A stretch of 64,000 nucleotides of DNA from Bremerella sp. TYQ1 (GTDB lineage: Bacteria > Planctomycetota > Planctomycetia > Pirellulales > Pirellulaceae). Under the pieces are notes generated by a model that was not told the origin of the DNA, made no database searches, and saw only the letters and a list, made by a program, of their open reading frames with translations. The stretch covers positions 5,539,001 through 5,603,000 of the forward strand of contig NZ_CP083740.1 of NCBI RefSeq assembly GCF_020150455.1, in the 5' to 3' direction. Shown here piece by piece: positions 45,460 through 53,957 of the stretch (within the stretch, counting starts at the first letter, position 1; every line of letters begins with the position of its first letter). Both the position numbers and the translations under genes were made by a program.

Positions 45460-46301
45460 GTTCCGGAGATATCGATGCCGTTTGCAGCCTGGTGAACGAC
45501 TTGTGTGGCATTTGTCTCGATGAAACGAAAGCTTATTTGATCGAGAGCCGCCTCGGGCAGATCGTGGAAAAGCATGGCTGCGCGAGTTACTCCGAACTGG
45601 TTCGCAAGGTTCGGCTCGGAGTTGATATTCGTTTGCGGCATCAAGTGGTGGATGCCATCACGACGAATGAAACGCTTTTCTTTCGCGATAACTATATGTT
45701 CGAGGCACTTCGGAATAAGGCAATTCCGGAACTAATCGACAGCAAAGAGAAGACGGCGTTTCCAACTCGCCTCCGATTGTGGTCCGCCGCTTGTAGTACT
45801 GGGCAAGAACCATACAGCCTTGCAATGACGCTGGCCGAATTGATCCCGGATATTCATCGCTGGGATGTGCAAATTGTCGGTTCCGACATCTCGGATGCGG
45901 TCATTGCGAAGTCGAGCCGAGGTTGGTACGCCACCCACGAAGTCGAACGAGGTGTTTCGCCGGAGCGGCTACGTCGCTTCTTCATCCCTGAAGAAAACGG
46001 CTATCGCATCCGAGATGAAATTCGTTCGTTGGTTACCTTTCAGAGGCAAAATCTGTTGGAGCCTCTGGGGATGAACGGGCGATTCGATATGGTTTTCTGT
46101 CGAAACGTGGCGATCTACTTTACGAGAGAAGTTCGCCAAGATCTGTTTCGACGACTCGCTGCGACGATGAGCCCCAATGGATACCTTTTCGTCGGTGCGC
46201 AGGAATTTCTGGCAGACATCGGCCCAAATTTCGCACCACAGAATCACTGCCGTGGAACGTTCTATCGTCCTAATTTGAAGAACATACCTGTTTACGTTTA
46301 G
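45450..46301 (+). CDS. cheR: Chemotaxis protein methyltransferase CheR
   Basis: A 283-residue CheR whose ATG at 45450 lies inside the end of cheB, indicating coupling. The N-terminal helical domain ends in VVDAITTNETLFFRDNYMFE. The SAM-binding motif is LWSAACSTGQEPYSLAMTLA; further motifs are DIHRWDVQIVGSDISDAV and FDMVFCRNVAIYFTREVRQD. It methylates receptor glutamates against CheB. No TPR domain or pentapeptide-binding extension is visible. Confidence 0.95.
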   Translation: MPLSSGDIDAVCSLVNDLCGICLDETKAYLIESRLGQIVEKHGCASYSELVRKVRLGVDIRLRHQVVDAITTNETLFFRDNYMFEALRNKAIPELIDSKEKTAFPTRLRLWSAACSTGQEPYSLAMTLAELIPDIHRWDVQIVGSDISDAVIAKSSRGWYATHEVERGVSPERLRRFFIPEENGYRIRDEIRSLVTFQRQNLLEPLGMNGRFDMVFCRNVAIYFTREVRQDLFRRLAATMSPNGYLFVGAQEFLADIGPNFAPQNHCRGTFYRPNLKNIPVYV

Positions 46302-46385
46302 GTATATCGATAAGCACTTGCACACGTTAGCTCCTCTCGATTACCTTTCAGAAAGAACGGTTTAGGTTTTTCCGAGGGAATCAGA

Positions 46386-47276
46386 ATGTCGTCGTCAGCA
46401 AGTGATCCGAGTAGTGGCCTCGGTCGTCGTGTCTTTATGCAGGGAGGGGCTCTTTTCATGGCAGGACTCACCGCCGGAGCGGTAACGGCCGAGGAAAAGC
46501 CTTCCGTGCTGCGTATTGGTTTGATGACTGATATGCACTATGCCGACAAGCTGCCGGTTGGATCTCGCTATTATCAAGAAACACTCACAAAGCTTGCCGA
46601 CGCGGCCCATACGCTTGCTGATAAAAAGCTTGATTTCCTTGTGGAGTTAGGCGACTTTATCGACGCCGCAGATTCTGTTGAGACCGAAAAACGATACCTC
46701 AAAACCATCGCCAAACCGTTTGCCGAGATTTGCTCGGAACGGCATTATGTTCTGGGAAACCATTGCGTCGATACTTTGACAAAAGAGGAGTTCCTAGGCG
46801 GGGTAGAGCAAGAGAAGTCTTACTACTCGTTTGATCGGGGACCGTGTCATTTTGTGGTGCTCGACGCTTGTTTCCGTTCCGATGGTAAAGCGTATGGTCG
46901 GAAGAATTCGGTGTGGACCGACGCCAACGTTCCTCAAGCCGAGCTCGATTGGCTAGCGGACGACCTGCAAAAAAACAATCGGAAGACGATTGTGTTCGCC
47001 CACCAAAGGCTCGATACAGAAGGAAACCATGCGGTCAATAATTCAGCGGAGGTTCGCCAGATTCTCGAGCAGGCTGGCAATGTTGCCGTGGTGTTCCAGG
47101 GGCACAGTCACGCTAACGATTATCGATCCGTAAACGATATCCACTACTGCACATTGCGGGCGATGATCGAGCGGTCAGGAGTTGAAAACAATGGCTTTTC
47201 GATTCTCGACGTAGCTGCCGATGGAACGTGTCGACTAAGTGGGTTCCGGCAACAAGAGAGCTATCAGTGGACCTAG
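46386..47276 (+). CDS. Secreted calcineurin-like metallophosphoesterase
   Basis: A 296-residue protein with a Tat-like N-terminus (GRRVFMQGGALFMAGLTAGA, ending VTAEE). The metallophosphoesterase motifs are in order: DMHYAD (D-x-H), LVELGDFIDAADS (GDxxD), VLGNHCVD (GNHxxD), VFAHQRLD, and the final FQGHSHANDYR (GHxH). The substrate is unknown. It starts 84 nt after cheR and may be a separate unit or the end of that transcript. It overlaps the cupin gene, if that starts at the GTG at 47267. Confidence 0.9.
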   Translation: MSSSASDPSSGLGRRVFMQGGALFMAGLTAGAVTAEEKPSVLRIGLMTDMHYADKLPVGSRYYQETLTKLADAAHTLADKKLDFLVELGDFIDAADSVETEKRYLKTIAKPFAEICSERHYVLGNHCVDTLTKEEFLGGVEQEKSYYSFDRGPCHFVVLDACFRSDGKAYGRKNSVWTDANVPQAELDWLADDLQKNNRKTIVFAHQRLDTEGNHAVNNSAEVRQILEQAGNVAVVFQGHSHANDYRSVNDIHYCTLRAMIERSGVENNGFSILDVAADGTCRLSGFRQQESYQWT

Positions 47277-47599
47277 GAAATTTATTTGCGGAGATACCAA
47301 CGGACTTGCCGGAAGAAGTATTTGAAACTTTAGCAGACGGAAAGGGGATTCGGATCGAACGAATTCTTTCCGATGGGCACGCATCTCCCAAAGACTTCTG
47401 GTACGACCAACCGCAGAACGAATTTGTTCTGCTCTTGCAAGGAAGTGCCGTGTTGCAGATACAAGTTGATGAACGTGTTGAGTCAGTTTCCTTGAAGCCT
47501 GGAGACTATATCAACATTGCGGCCCGCCAAAAGCACCGGGTTGAGTCGACGGATGACAACAGACAAACCGTTTGGTTGGCGATCCACTTCGATTCATAA
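47267..47599 (+). CDS. Small cupin-domain protein
   Basis: About 110 residues from the GTG at 47267 (an upstream GTG at 47228 is also possible, with a larger overlap). The cupin fold is clear: FWYDQPQNEFVLLLQGSAVL as the first motif (Glu but not the usual HxH pair) and LKPGDYINIAARQKHRVEST as the second, with the conserved PGD and a metal-ligand-type His. Small cupins of this type act in sugar or stress metabolism; the role is not evident. It overlaps the metallophosphoesterase at the 5' end by 10 nt and the convergent aldo/keto reductase at the 3' end by 6 nt. Confidence 0.75.
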   Translation: MDLGNLFAEIPTDLPEEVFETLADGKGIRIERILSDGHASPKDFWYDQPQNEFVLLLQGSAVLQIQVDERVESVSLKPGDYINIAARQKHRVESTDDNRQTVWLAIHFDS

Positions 47600-48481
47600 C
47601 GCATTGACGCGGCGACGAATTTCTTCGATCAGACCATCAGGCAACGCTCCTTTTTCGGCGGCTGATATGTTCTCTGCCAAATGCGCTTCGTTACAAGTAC
47701 CGACGATCGTTGTGTCGCAGTGAGGATGGGAAAGCGTGTAGCGAAGTATCAATTCGGCGCGTGTCATGCCATCGGTCAGGAGGCTATCGAGCGAAGCAGC
47801 AGTCCAAACGTCGTTCAAGTTAGGACGTTGGATTTCAGCATCGGGACCGCCATGAGCAATCCCTCCACGAATGATTATGCCGGCACCTGATTCCGCGGCA
47901 GTCGAAATCATGTCGTGATGCTCTGGAGCGAGACAGGAGTAGGGAATCTGAAAGGTCTCGAATACGCCTAATTCGATCAGGCCAGGCAAGTCTGGCATCT
48001 TCGTTGAAATGCCAAGATGTTTAACGAGGCCTTGCTCGCGGAAGGAAATCAGCTGATCAATCAAGCCTGCTTTTTGAAGGGTTTCCGCGTCACCTCCATG
48101 GAACTGCATCAAGTCGATATGGTCGGTTCTAAGTCGTTTCAGGCTTGTTTCTAAGTTGCGTTTGATGACGTCCGTTTGCCATTCGTGCTTGATTTCGATG
48201 TGATCGGGGTGTTGCACATACGCGCATCCACACTTCGTAGCCAGGTAAAACTCTTCGCGTCTATGGCTCAGAGCTCGCCCGATACGTTCTTCGGCTTGCC
48301 CATAATCAGGAGCCGTGTCGAGAAAATTAATTCCGGCATCGACGACACGATTGAGAAAGTGGTCGGCGGCATCGTCCTCGATGACTCGGACGCCCCATGT
48401 GTTGGGACCGCGAAGGCCCATGGTGCCGTATCCGAGTTGCGTGACTTCGAGTCCTGTGTTGCCGAGAGTGCGTTTAATCAT
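47594..48481 (-). CDS. Aldo/keto reductase
   Basis: A 295-residue AKR. The N-terminus is MIKRTLGNTGLEVTQLGYG, and the tetrad is recognisable: Asp/Tyr in FLDTAPDYGQAEERIGRAL, Lys in FYLATKCGCAYV, and His in DLMQFHGGDAET. A C-terminal MTRAELILRYTLSHPHCDTT completes it. It reduces aldehydes or ketones with NADPH. It starts within the TfoX gene stop (ATGA, 48478-48481), so the two are coupled. Confidence 0.93.
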   Translation of the reverse strand: MIKRTLGNTGLEVTQLGYGTMGLRGPNTWGVRVIEDDAADHFLNRVVDAGINFLDTAPDYGQAEERIGRALSHRREEFYLATKCGCAYVQHPDHIEIKHEWQTDVIKRNLETSLKRLRTDHIDLMQFHGGDAETLQKAGLIDQLISFREQGLVKHLGISTKMPDLPGLIELGVFETFQIPYSCLAPEHHDMISTAAESGAGIIIRGGIAHGGPDAEIQRPNLNDVWTAASLDSLLTDGMTRAELILRYTLSHPHCDTTIVGTCNEAHLAENISAAEKGALPDGLIEEIRRRVNAL

Positions 48482-48825
48482 TCCTGCTCTGAAGAATCTT
48501 TGGGGGGTAACGAGTTTGTGAATTCAATGGCTTGATCTACCAGGCGATGAAGATCGTCTTCCTGTTGGAAGCCTTCGGGATCGACGACAATCCATCCGCG
48601 CATGACGCGCCCTGTTGGAGCAAACTCGCGTATGCCAGGCGACTTCAGTAACTGGGGATAGGCATCTGGACCGACCCGTAGAATCAAGTGGTCGTCGCGT
48701 ACGCCGCAACATAAATTACCGTGCAAGAGATACGCAAAACCACCAAACATTGGCTTTCCTGTTAGCCCATCGTAGGGTCGGAGCAAACGATACAGGCGAG
48801 ATGACATTTCTTCGTTGTATGCCAT
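48478..48825 (-). CDS. TfoX/Sxy N-terminal domain protein
   Basis: A 115-residue protein matching the TfoX N-terminal domain: LTGKPMFGGFAYLLHGNLCC, GVRDDHLILRVGPDAYPQLL, and GRVMRGWIVVDPEGFQ. The C-terminal TfoX domain is absent; such short forms are widespread with unknown function, distinct from the competence regulator. Overlaps the aldo/keto reductase by 4 nt. Confidence 0.88.
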   Translation of the reverse strand: MAYNEEMSSRLYRLLRPYDGLTGKPMFGGFAYLLHGNLCCGVRDDHLILRVGPDAYPQLLKSPGIREFAPTGRVMRGWIVVDPEGFQQEDDLHRLVDQAIEFTNSLPPKDSSEQE

Positions 48826-48911
48826 TAGCGGTGATGTCTCGCTGAGGAACAGTAACCGAACAATTCGATAGCTTAACGAATGTCGACTCTGCTTGTCTCC
48901 TGAAAATCTAC

Positions 48912-50387
48912 TTAAGATGTTTCAGCAATTGTGTCGTAGGCAAACAGCGTGTCGAGCCCCTCCCCTGCCCCGCTCTTCATGACCGCAATGACGTGGTCCC
49001 CTGGATTGATGATGGTGGAGCCTCGTGGAGGAATAAAGGCATCGTTTCTCGCAATCAACGCAATCGTGACCCCTTCCGGTAGCGAAAGCTCGCTGACCTT
49101 CTTGCCTGCGGCTGGCGAGTTGCCAGCAACGGTATAGTCGACAACGTCTCCTTCGACATGCCGCAAAGAATGAATTTCCAGTTGGACTGGGGGACTGCTG
49201 GGCAGCGGTTGGTTTAGGCCAAGCTTTTTGGCCACCCACGGCAATGACCAACCTTGGATGAGGGCCGAGAGTACCACGACGAAGAAGACGACATCGAATA
49301 TCAACTCGGCATTAACGATGTCGAATAGTACCGGGAATGTCGCCAAGGTAATCGGGACGGCCCCTTTCAAGCCACCCCACGTTGCCAACGTCATTTCTTT
49401 CTTTTGGAATCCAAACGGCCACAGACAAACGGCAACGGCCAGCGGTCGCGCGACGAACATCAGTACGATCGCGATGCCTAACGCCTGCCAGCTAACCGCC
49501 AACAAGCTGCTTGGAAAACATAGAAGTCCCAGGACAATAAACATGGCAATCTGAGCCAGCCATGCCAAGGCATTGTGAAAGAGTAACGTTCCTCGTTTAA
49601 ACACAACACGGTTGTTGCCAATGATAATCCCCGCGAGGTAAACCGCGAGGAAACCACTTCCACCAAAGTACGAGGCCAAGCCAAACGTCATCAGGCTCAT
49701 GCCGGTTGCTAGAAGTGGATATAGGCCTGCGGTGTCGAGGTTCAGCCGGTTTGTGATCCATACAATCGCGTGGCCAAAAAGAACTCCGATCAGCCCTCCT
49801 AGGAACATCTGTTTAAGGAAAAGGAGAACTAAACCTCCGCCCCAGCCGACATCCTGGGTCATGAATTCGATACAACCGATGGTTAGAAAGATCGCCATCG
49901 GGTCGTTGGAACCACTTTCGATTTCCAGCGTCGAGCCCAGTTTTTCTGGCAACGCAAAACCGCCAGTTCGCAACACGGAGAACACCGCCGCCGCATCGGT
50001 CGAGCCGACGATGCTTCCCAGCAATAGACCATTTACCAGTGGTATACCTAATATCCAGCTTGCCGCCAGCCCGGTAACCAAGGACGTGATAAGCACACCA
50101 ACGGTGGCGAGCACCAGCGAAGGCTTCCAGGCCATCGAGATCGAGGTGTACGTCGTTCCTAACCCACCGTCAAAAAGAATGATGGCTAAAGCCAACGTAC
50201 CTACGGCGTGCGCAATCTTATAGTCATCGAATTCAATTCCCCCGAGGCCTTCCGAGCCTGCTAGCATGCCGAGGCCTAGGAAGAGCACGAGCATAGGGAC
50301 GCCATACCGAGCCGAAATCTTGCTCGTAACGACGCCCAGCAGCAGTAGCGAGCCCGCAATGAGCATCGCGTCGTCAATCCAGAACAT
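48912..50387 (-). CDS. K+/H+ antiporter of the CPA1 family with TrkA-C domain (NhaP2/CvrA type)
   Basis: A 491-residue membrane protein with about 12-13 transmembrane segments, including the CPA transport core SIVGSTDAAAVFSVLRTGGF then LEIESGSNDPMAIFL (the paired Asp for ion/proton exchange). The C-terminal cytoplasmic part (about 395-490) carries a TrkA-C-like domain (VGDVVDYTVAGNSPAAGKKV-type) ending NPGDHVIAVMKSGAGEG, a ligand-binding regulator in NhaP2/CvrA. It exchanges K+ (or Na+) for H+ in pH and volume control. Single gene, same direction as the neighbours on both sides. Confidence 0.92.
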   Translation of the reverse strand: MFWIDDAMLIAGSLLLLGVVTSKISARYGVPMLVLFLGLGMLAGSEGLGGIEFDDYKIAHAVGTLALAIILFDGGLGTTYTSISMAWKPSLVLATVGVLITSLVTGLAASWILGIPLVNGLLLGSIVGSTDAAAVFSVLRTGGFALPEKLGSTLEIESGSNDPMAIFLTIGCIEFMTQDVGWGGGLVLLFLKQMFLGGLIGVLFGHAIVWITNRLNLDTAGLYPLLATGMSLMTFGLASYFGGSGFLAVYLAGIIIGNNRVVFKRGTLLFHNALAWLAQIAMFIVLGLLCFPSSLLAVSWQALGIAIVLMFVARPLAVAVCLWPFGFQKKEMTLATWGGLKGAVPITLATFPVLFDIVNAELIFDVVFFVVVLSALIQGWSLPWVAKKLGLNQPLPSSPPVQLEIHSLRHVEGDVVDYTVAGNSPAAGKKVSELSLPEGVTIALIARNDAFIPPRGSTIINPGDHVIAVMKSGAGEGLDTLFAYDTIAETS

Positions 50388-50521
50388 GAAACCCCTTCAC
50401 GTGAAACCTTGGGAATGGTTTCAACTTAACGACTATGCCTAAGGTGGGAATAGGGCATCACGCGTGGTATCGCGTTTTTTCTGTTTGGATTGTTGTTCCT
50501 CGAATCAAGAGAAATCAGGCG

Positions 50522-51505
50522 TTATTTTGCTATGTTCTGGATGATCTCGGCAGATAAACCCAGGCCGCTTTGGATAGCACCTTCGACTCTCGCGCCTGAG
50601 CACCAATCGCCGCAGATTCCGAGAAGTGCGTCATCACTCCACAGATGCCCTTGTTCCAAAGGAGTAGCAGGAGCACTGTAACGCCATCGATGACTGGTAG
50701 CATGAATCACGTTACTAAGCGGTTGACCGATGGCGATTGACATTGCCTCTAAAAGCTTGGGAGTGATCTCACGGGGAAGCTCCAGATGTTCCTTGGACCA
50801 TTCTGGCGTCGCGTGCAAAACCCAACATTCCGCTTCTGCCTGGCGGCCCGGTTTGCTGTTATTTCGGCAGATCCATCGCAATGGATTGTCGTGGACGAAC
50901 GCTCCATCATACGTTGTCGGAATTGATTGCTCGAAATGCACCATCGTTGCCCAGCATGGATCGAACGATTGAGCGGCCAGGACTTCGGCAAATGGATTGG
51001 CTTCACCTAGTATGGCCAAAGACTGTTCTGGAGGGGCAGAGCAAATCAGAATGTCGAATGGCCCATAAAGAACGCCATCGTTTGTCGTTAAATGCCAACC
51101 ATCGTCAGCTTTTTGCGCCTTCGTAATCGGAGTGTTTGTTTGAATTGAAAAATCTTTGGCCAAGTGTTTTCCCAGAACATTCATCGCCGGGACGGCAACG
51201 AACCGAGGTGTGGCCTCTTCCTCGATCGCTTGGGCTGGTTTCAGAACGGCAACGCGGCCATCCCAGGGGGCGACAACACCGTCGGTTATCCAAGATCCAA
51301 GCATATCTTTGACCTCGTTGCTCCGGACGGTGAAGTATTGAGCACCATGATCGAAAGAAACCTCAGGTTCGCCGCTACGGCGTGTTGCCATGCGGCCAGA
51401 GACTCCGCGGGCTTTATCAAAGATATGAACATCGAAATGCGGTGCCAGCTTCTCCGCACTGATTAAACCCGAAATGCCAGCCCCAATGATTGCCAAAGTC
51501 TTCAT
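50522..51505 (-). CDS. FAD-dependent oxidoreductase (renalase-like)
   Basis: A 327-residue flavoprotein with the N-terminal dinucleotide fold IIGAGISGLISAEKL, the second-strand HIFDKARGVSGRMATRRSG, and SFDHGAQYFTVRS. The C-terminus has a second FAD motif LWSDDALLGICGDWCSGARV then EGAIQSGLGLSAEII. Bacterial renalase-like proteins oxidise dihydro-nicotinamide isomers; the role here is inferred from this pattern. Confidence 0.9.
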   Translation of the reverse strand: MKTLAIIGAGISGLISAEKLAPHFDVHIFDKARGVSGRMATRRSGEPEVSFDHGAQYFTVRSNEVKDMLGSWITDGVVAPWDGRVAVLKPAQAIEEEATPRFVAVPAMNVLGKHLAKDFSIQTNTPITKAQKADDGWHLTTNDGVLYGPFDILICSAPPEQSLAILGEANPFAEVLAAQSFDPCWATMVHFEQSIPTTYDGAFVHDNPLRWICRNNSKPGRQAEAECWVLHATPEWSKEHLELPREITPKLLEAMSIAIGQPLSNVIHATSHRWRYSAPATPLEQGHLWSDDALLGICGDWCSGARVEGAIQSGLGLSAEIIQNIAK

Positions 51506-51739
51506 GGTCAGTGATTGCTCTTATTTTCAATTGGTATTGTGTGTGAGTTGCTAAATTATGAATCGCAAACTGTTCGTAAAGTAATGCGAGTAAACCATGG
51601 AATCAGAAGTGGTTTTATGCCATTGTCAAGCAGAATGTCTCCGGCATCTACCGACAATTCGTTTTTACTTGCGTGTCGGAAAAATTTCATTGGTTTCATG
51701 TTTTGAACCGTTTAGAATCCAGGCAGAGGGATCCTTTCA

Positions 51740-52570
51740 GTGAGTTCACGATTCGCGGTTTTATCCGAGAGGAAGGTAGTCGTGGGTGTCTCGCTTTCAA
51801 TGATCGCTTTGAATCGCGGTTCCAAGGTTTCTTGGAAAGCCTTTCGAAACGATCTTGCAACATCTTGGCCGACATTGCCATCTCCACGGGATGTCAAAAA
51901 GGAAGAGAACACACTTTCTTTCGATATGGGACATATGAGCATCGCCATGGGAATGATGCCAGGTCCGATACCGGATGACAGTTGGGCTCCACCGGAACGG
52001 CAGACTTGGATTTGGCCTGACGCAACGGACGAGATGCAAGATCATCGCACGCATCTCATCGTTACCGTAATCGGAGACGCGACACCACTGGAACAATCGC
52101 AACTTTTGACCATGGTCACGGCATCTCTTTTGGCGACATGTGGCAATCCTGCTGGCGTCTTATGGGGGGAAGCAGGTCTGCTCGTCTCGCCGGCCATGTT
52201 TCGTGAAGTCGCACTGGAAGCACTGCCGATAGAACTACCCCTCTGTATTTGGGTCTCGATCCATCTTGGAAAGAACGAGGATGGTACAACCGTTGGGTTC
52301 ACACGAGGTCTGCAAGGCCTGGATGTCATGGACTTCGTAACGGAAAACGCGACCGACGAGCCAGCTGATCTTTGCGAACGTTTTTACGGACTAGCAGACT
52401 ATCTGCTTACCAACGGTCCTGTCATCGAAGATGGACATACGATTGGTGAAGATGCCGACGAGCGGATTCAAATCTGCTTTGACGAATCCCCCTTTGGCCA
52501 TGAGTGTCCCGTCATGCGATTAAATTACACTCCCCGCCCCGGACATTCTCGGTCAGGACTTCGCTCTTAA
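51740..52570 (+). CDS. DUF4261 domain protein
   Basis: A 276-residue soluble protein with a GTG start at 51740 (GAGGGA about 8 nt upstream). The DUF4261 core is recognised from THLIVTVIGDATPLEQSQL, AGVLWGEAGLLVSPAMFREV, LPLCIWVSIHLGKNEDGTTV, and GFTRGLQGLDVMDFV. The start shows a weakly hydrophobic segment (VVVGVSLSMIAL) but not a signal. Function unknown; homologues occur in many bacteria, sometimes near toxin or immunity genes, but no such partner is visible here. Convergent with xerC (10-nt gap). Confidence 0.75.
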   Translation: MSSRFAVLSERKVVVGVSLSMIALNRGSKVSWKAFRNDLATSWPTLPSPRDVKKEENTLSFDMGHMSIAMGMMPGPIPDDSWAPPERQTWIWPDATDEMQDHRTHLIVTVIGDATPLEQSQLLTMVTASLLATCGNPAGVLWGEAGLLVSPAMFREVALEALPIELPLCIWVSIHLGKNEDGTTVGFTRGLQGLDVMDFVTENATDEPADLCERFYGLADYLLTNGPVIEDGHTIGEDADERIQICFDESPFGHECPVMRLNYTPRPGHSRSGLRS

Positions 52571-52580
52571 ATCGCTTGCT

Positions 52581-53513
52581 TTACGCTTTCGCACGTGGAT
52601 GTGCATGCTCGTACACGCTCTTCAGAGTGGCAGTGCTGAGGTGCGTATAGATCTGGGTTGTGACCAAACTCTTGTGCCCGAGTAGTTCCTGCACGCTACG
52701 AATGTCTGCGCCGGCATCCAGCAAATGTGTCGCGAAACTATGCCGCAGCGTATGTGGGCTCGTGCGGAGATCGAGGCCGGACTCTTTCAAGTATTTTTCT
52801 AGCATTCGCCCAACACTTCGCGTGGTGATTCGATTGCCGAACTTGTTGAGAAAGACCGGTCGTTCGGTGAGCTTCTCACTCTTCGCGCTCAGCTGCCGTA
52901 CGTCCATCCACTTTTCGATTGCATCCAACGCAAACGAACCGAGGGGGGCCAGGCGTTCTTTGCGGCCCTTTCCGCGGACGCGAACAATTCCGTCGTGCAA
53001 GTCCAAGTCGTGTTCGTTGATGCCGACCAATTCACTTACACGCAGACCGGCACTGTAAGTTGTCTCGAGCATCGCATGATCGCGCAGCCCTGCCGAAGTC
53101 GAGCGTGGAGGAGCGTTCAGTAACGTTCCTATTTCATCGGTTGTCAGAAAGTGCGGAAGCTTGCGACTCTTTCGCGGATTGCGAAGTGGTTTGGCCGGAT
53201 TCTTATCAACCAGTTGCTGGCGTTGGGCAAACTTGAAGAAGCTGCGCATCGACGCCAAGCGACGTGCGACGGTGCTTCCTGAATAGCCAGCTTCGGTGAC
53301 CGCAGAAACATACCCGCGAAGGTCAAGCGTGGTAATTTCTTCCGGCCCTGGTTCCAGGGCAAAGCTCTCTTCTAGGTATTCCGCGAGAGCGTCGAGATCT
53401 TCGCCGTAACTTTTGATCGTCAAGTCGGAAGCATTCCGCTCGACTTGAAGATAGCGTAGATAGCTATCGATAACGGTCCGTAGACCATGAGAATTGCCGG
53501 CGCGATCGATCAT
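52581..53513 (-). CDS. xerC: Site-specific tyrosine recombinase XerC/XerD type
   Basis: I prefer the ATG at 53513, which has a GGAG 8 nt upstream; the longer frame to 53555 starts right against a palindrome. The 310-residue protein has the SAM-like core-binding domain (YLRYLQVERNASDLTIKSYG) and the catalytic domain with Arg in TYSAGLRVSELVG, Lys in VRGKGRKERLAPLG, HxxR in HTLRHSFATHLLDAGADIRS, His in LGHKSLVTTQ and the nucleophile Tyr in IYTHLS. It resolves chromosome dimers at dif. Whether it is XerC or XerD cannot be decided from this sequence alone. No dif site or partner is seen here. Confidence 0.9.
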   Translation of the reverse strand: MIDRAGNSHGLRTVIDSYLRYLQVERNASDLTIKSYGEDLDALAEYLEESFALEPGPEEITTLDLRGYVSAVTEAGYSGSTVARRLASMRSFFKFAQRQQLVDKNPAKPLRNPRKSRKLPHFLTTDEIGTLLNAPPRSTSAGLRDHAMLETTYSAGLRVSELVGINEHDLDLHDGIVRVRGKGRKERLAPLGSFALDAIEKWMDVRQLSAKSEKLTERPVFLNKFGNRITTRSVGRMLEKYLKESGLDLRTSPHTLRHSFATHLLDAGADIRSVQELLGHKSLVTTQIYTHLSTATLKSVYEHAHPRAKA

Positions 53514-53555
53514 ACTTTTGGCTCCGCGAACTATTCGCCCAGAATCATGCGTCAT

Positions 53556-53573
53556 CCCCTCACTAGTGAGGGG
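53556..53573. repeat. Perfect 18-bp palindrome at the 5' end of xerC
   Basis: CCCCTCACTAGTGAGGGG is fully self-complementary (two 9-bp arms, no spacer, centred on CTAG) and abuts the upstream-most xerC start (53555). As DNA it suits a homodimeric regulator; as RNA it would need to open a few central bases to form a loop. No T run follows. Confidence 0.6.
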
Positions 53574-53602
53574 ACGGATGAGAAGCCAATGACAACGATG
53601 CT

Positions 53603-53929
53603 CTAGCTGAACTCGTCGAAGTCGAGGTGATCAGAATCGAGGCTGCCGATATCGATCGGTCCATTGGCTGGGAACTCGAATCGTGGCTTGACCGATGCAT
53701 CGCTAGCGATGGTTTCATTCTGATCGGCGGCCTGGGCACGGATCTTTTGGCTCAGCACCGCGGCGTCGTACCAGGTGAAGCTCAACTCGGGATTGCTCGC
53801 ATATCGGCCCAGCGTACGAAGGGCTTCGGCCCGTCGCTGATCGCTGAACAAAAATACGTAGCGTTCTTCACCTTTGACCAGTGCTAGTACGTTGATCTCT
53901 TCCGTCACGTGAGGCAGCCTCCCAGACAT
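53603..53929 (-). CDS. Small protein of unknown function
   Basis: A 108-residue soluble protein from the ATG at 53929 (a TTG lies two codons earlier). I do not recognise a family. The start is hydrophobic and regular (VTEEINVLALVKGEERYVFL, then FSDQRRAEALRTLGRYASNP), suggesting a short beta-alpha fold, followed by an acidic, disordered C-terminal tail (SLDSDHLDFDEFS). It starts 28 nt after the lipoprotein stop and lies upstream of xerC in the same direction, so the three may be one unit. Planctomycete-specific, I would guess. Confidence 0.6.
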   Translation of the reverse strand: MSGRLPHVTEEINVLALVKGEERYVFLFSDQRRAEALRTLGRYASNPELSFTWYDAAVLSQKIRAQAADQNETIASDASVKPRFEFPANGPIDIGSLDSDHLDFDEFS

Positions 53930-53957
53930 TTCCAAAACTCATCCGTGGTAAAGAAGG

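Noticed and set aside
53603..53929. A toxin-antitoxin pair with neighbouring genes
   Set aside because: The small protein has an acidic tail, but its neighbours are a lipoprotein and xerC; no toxin fold seen.
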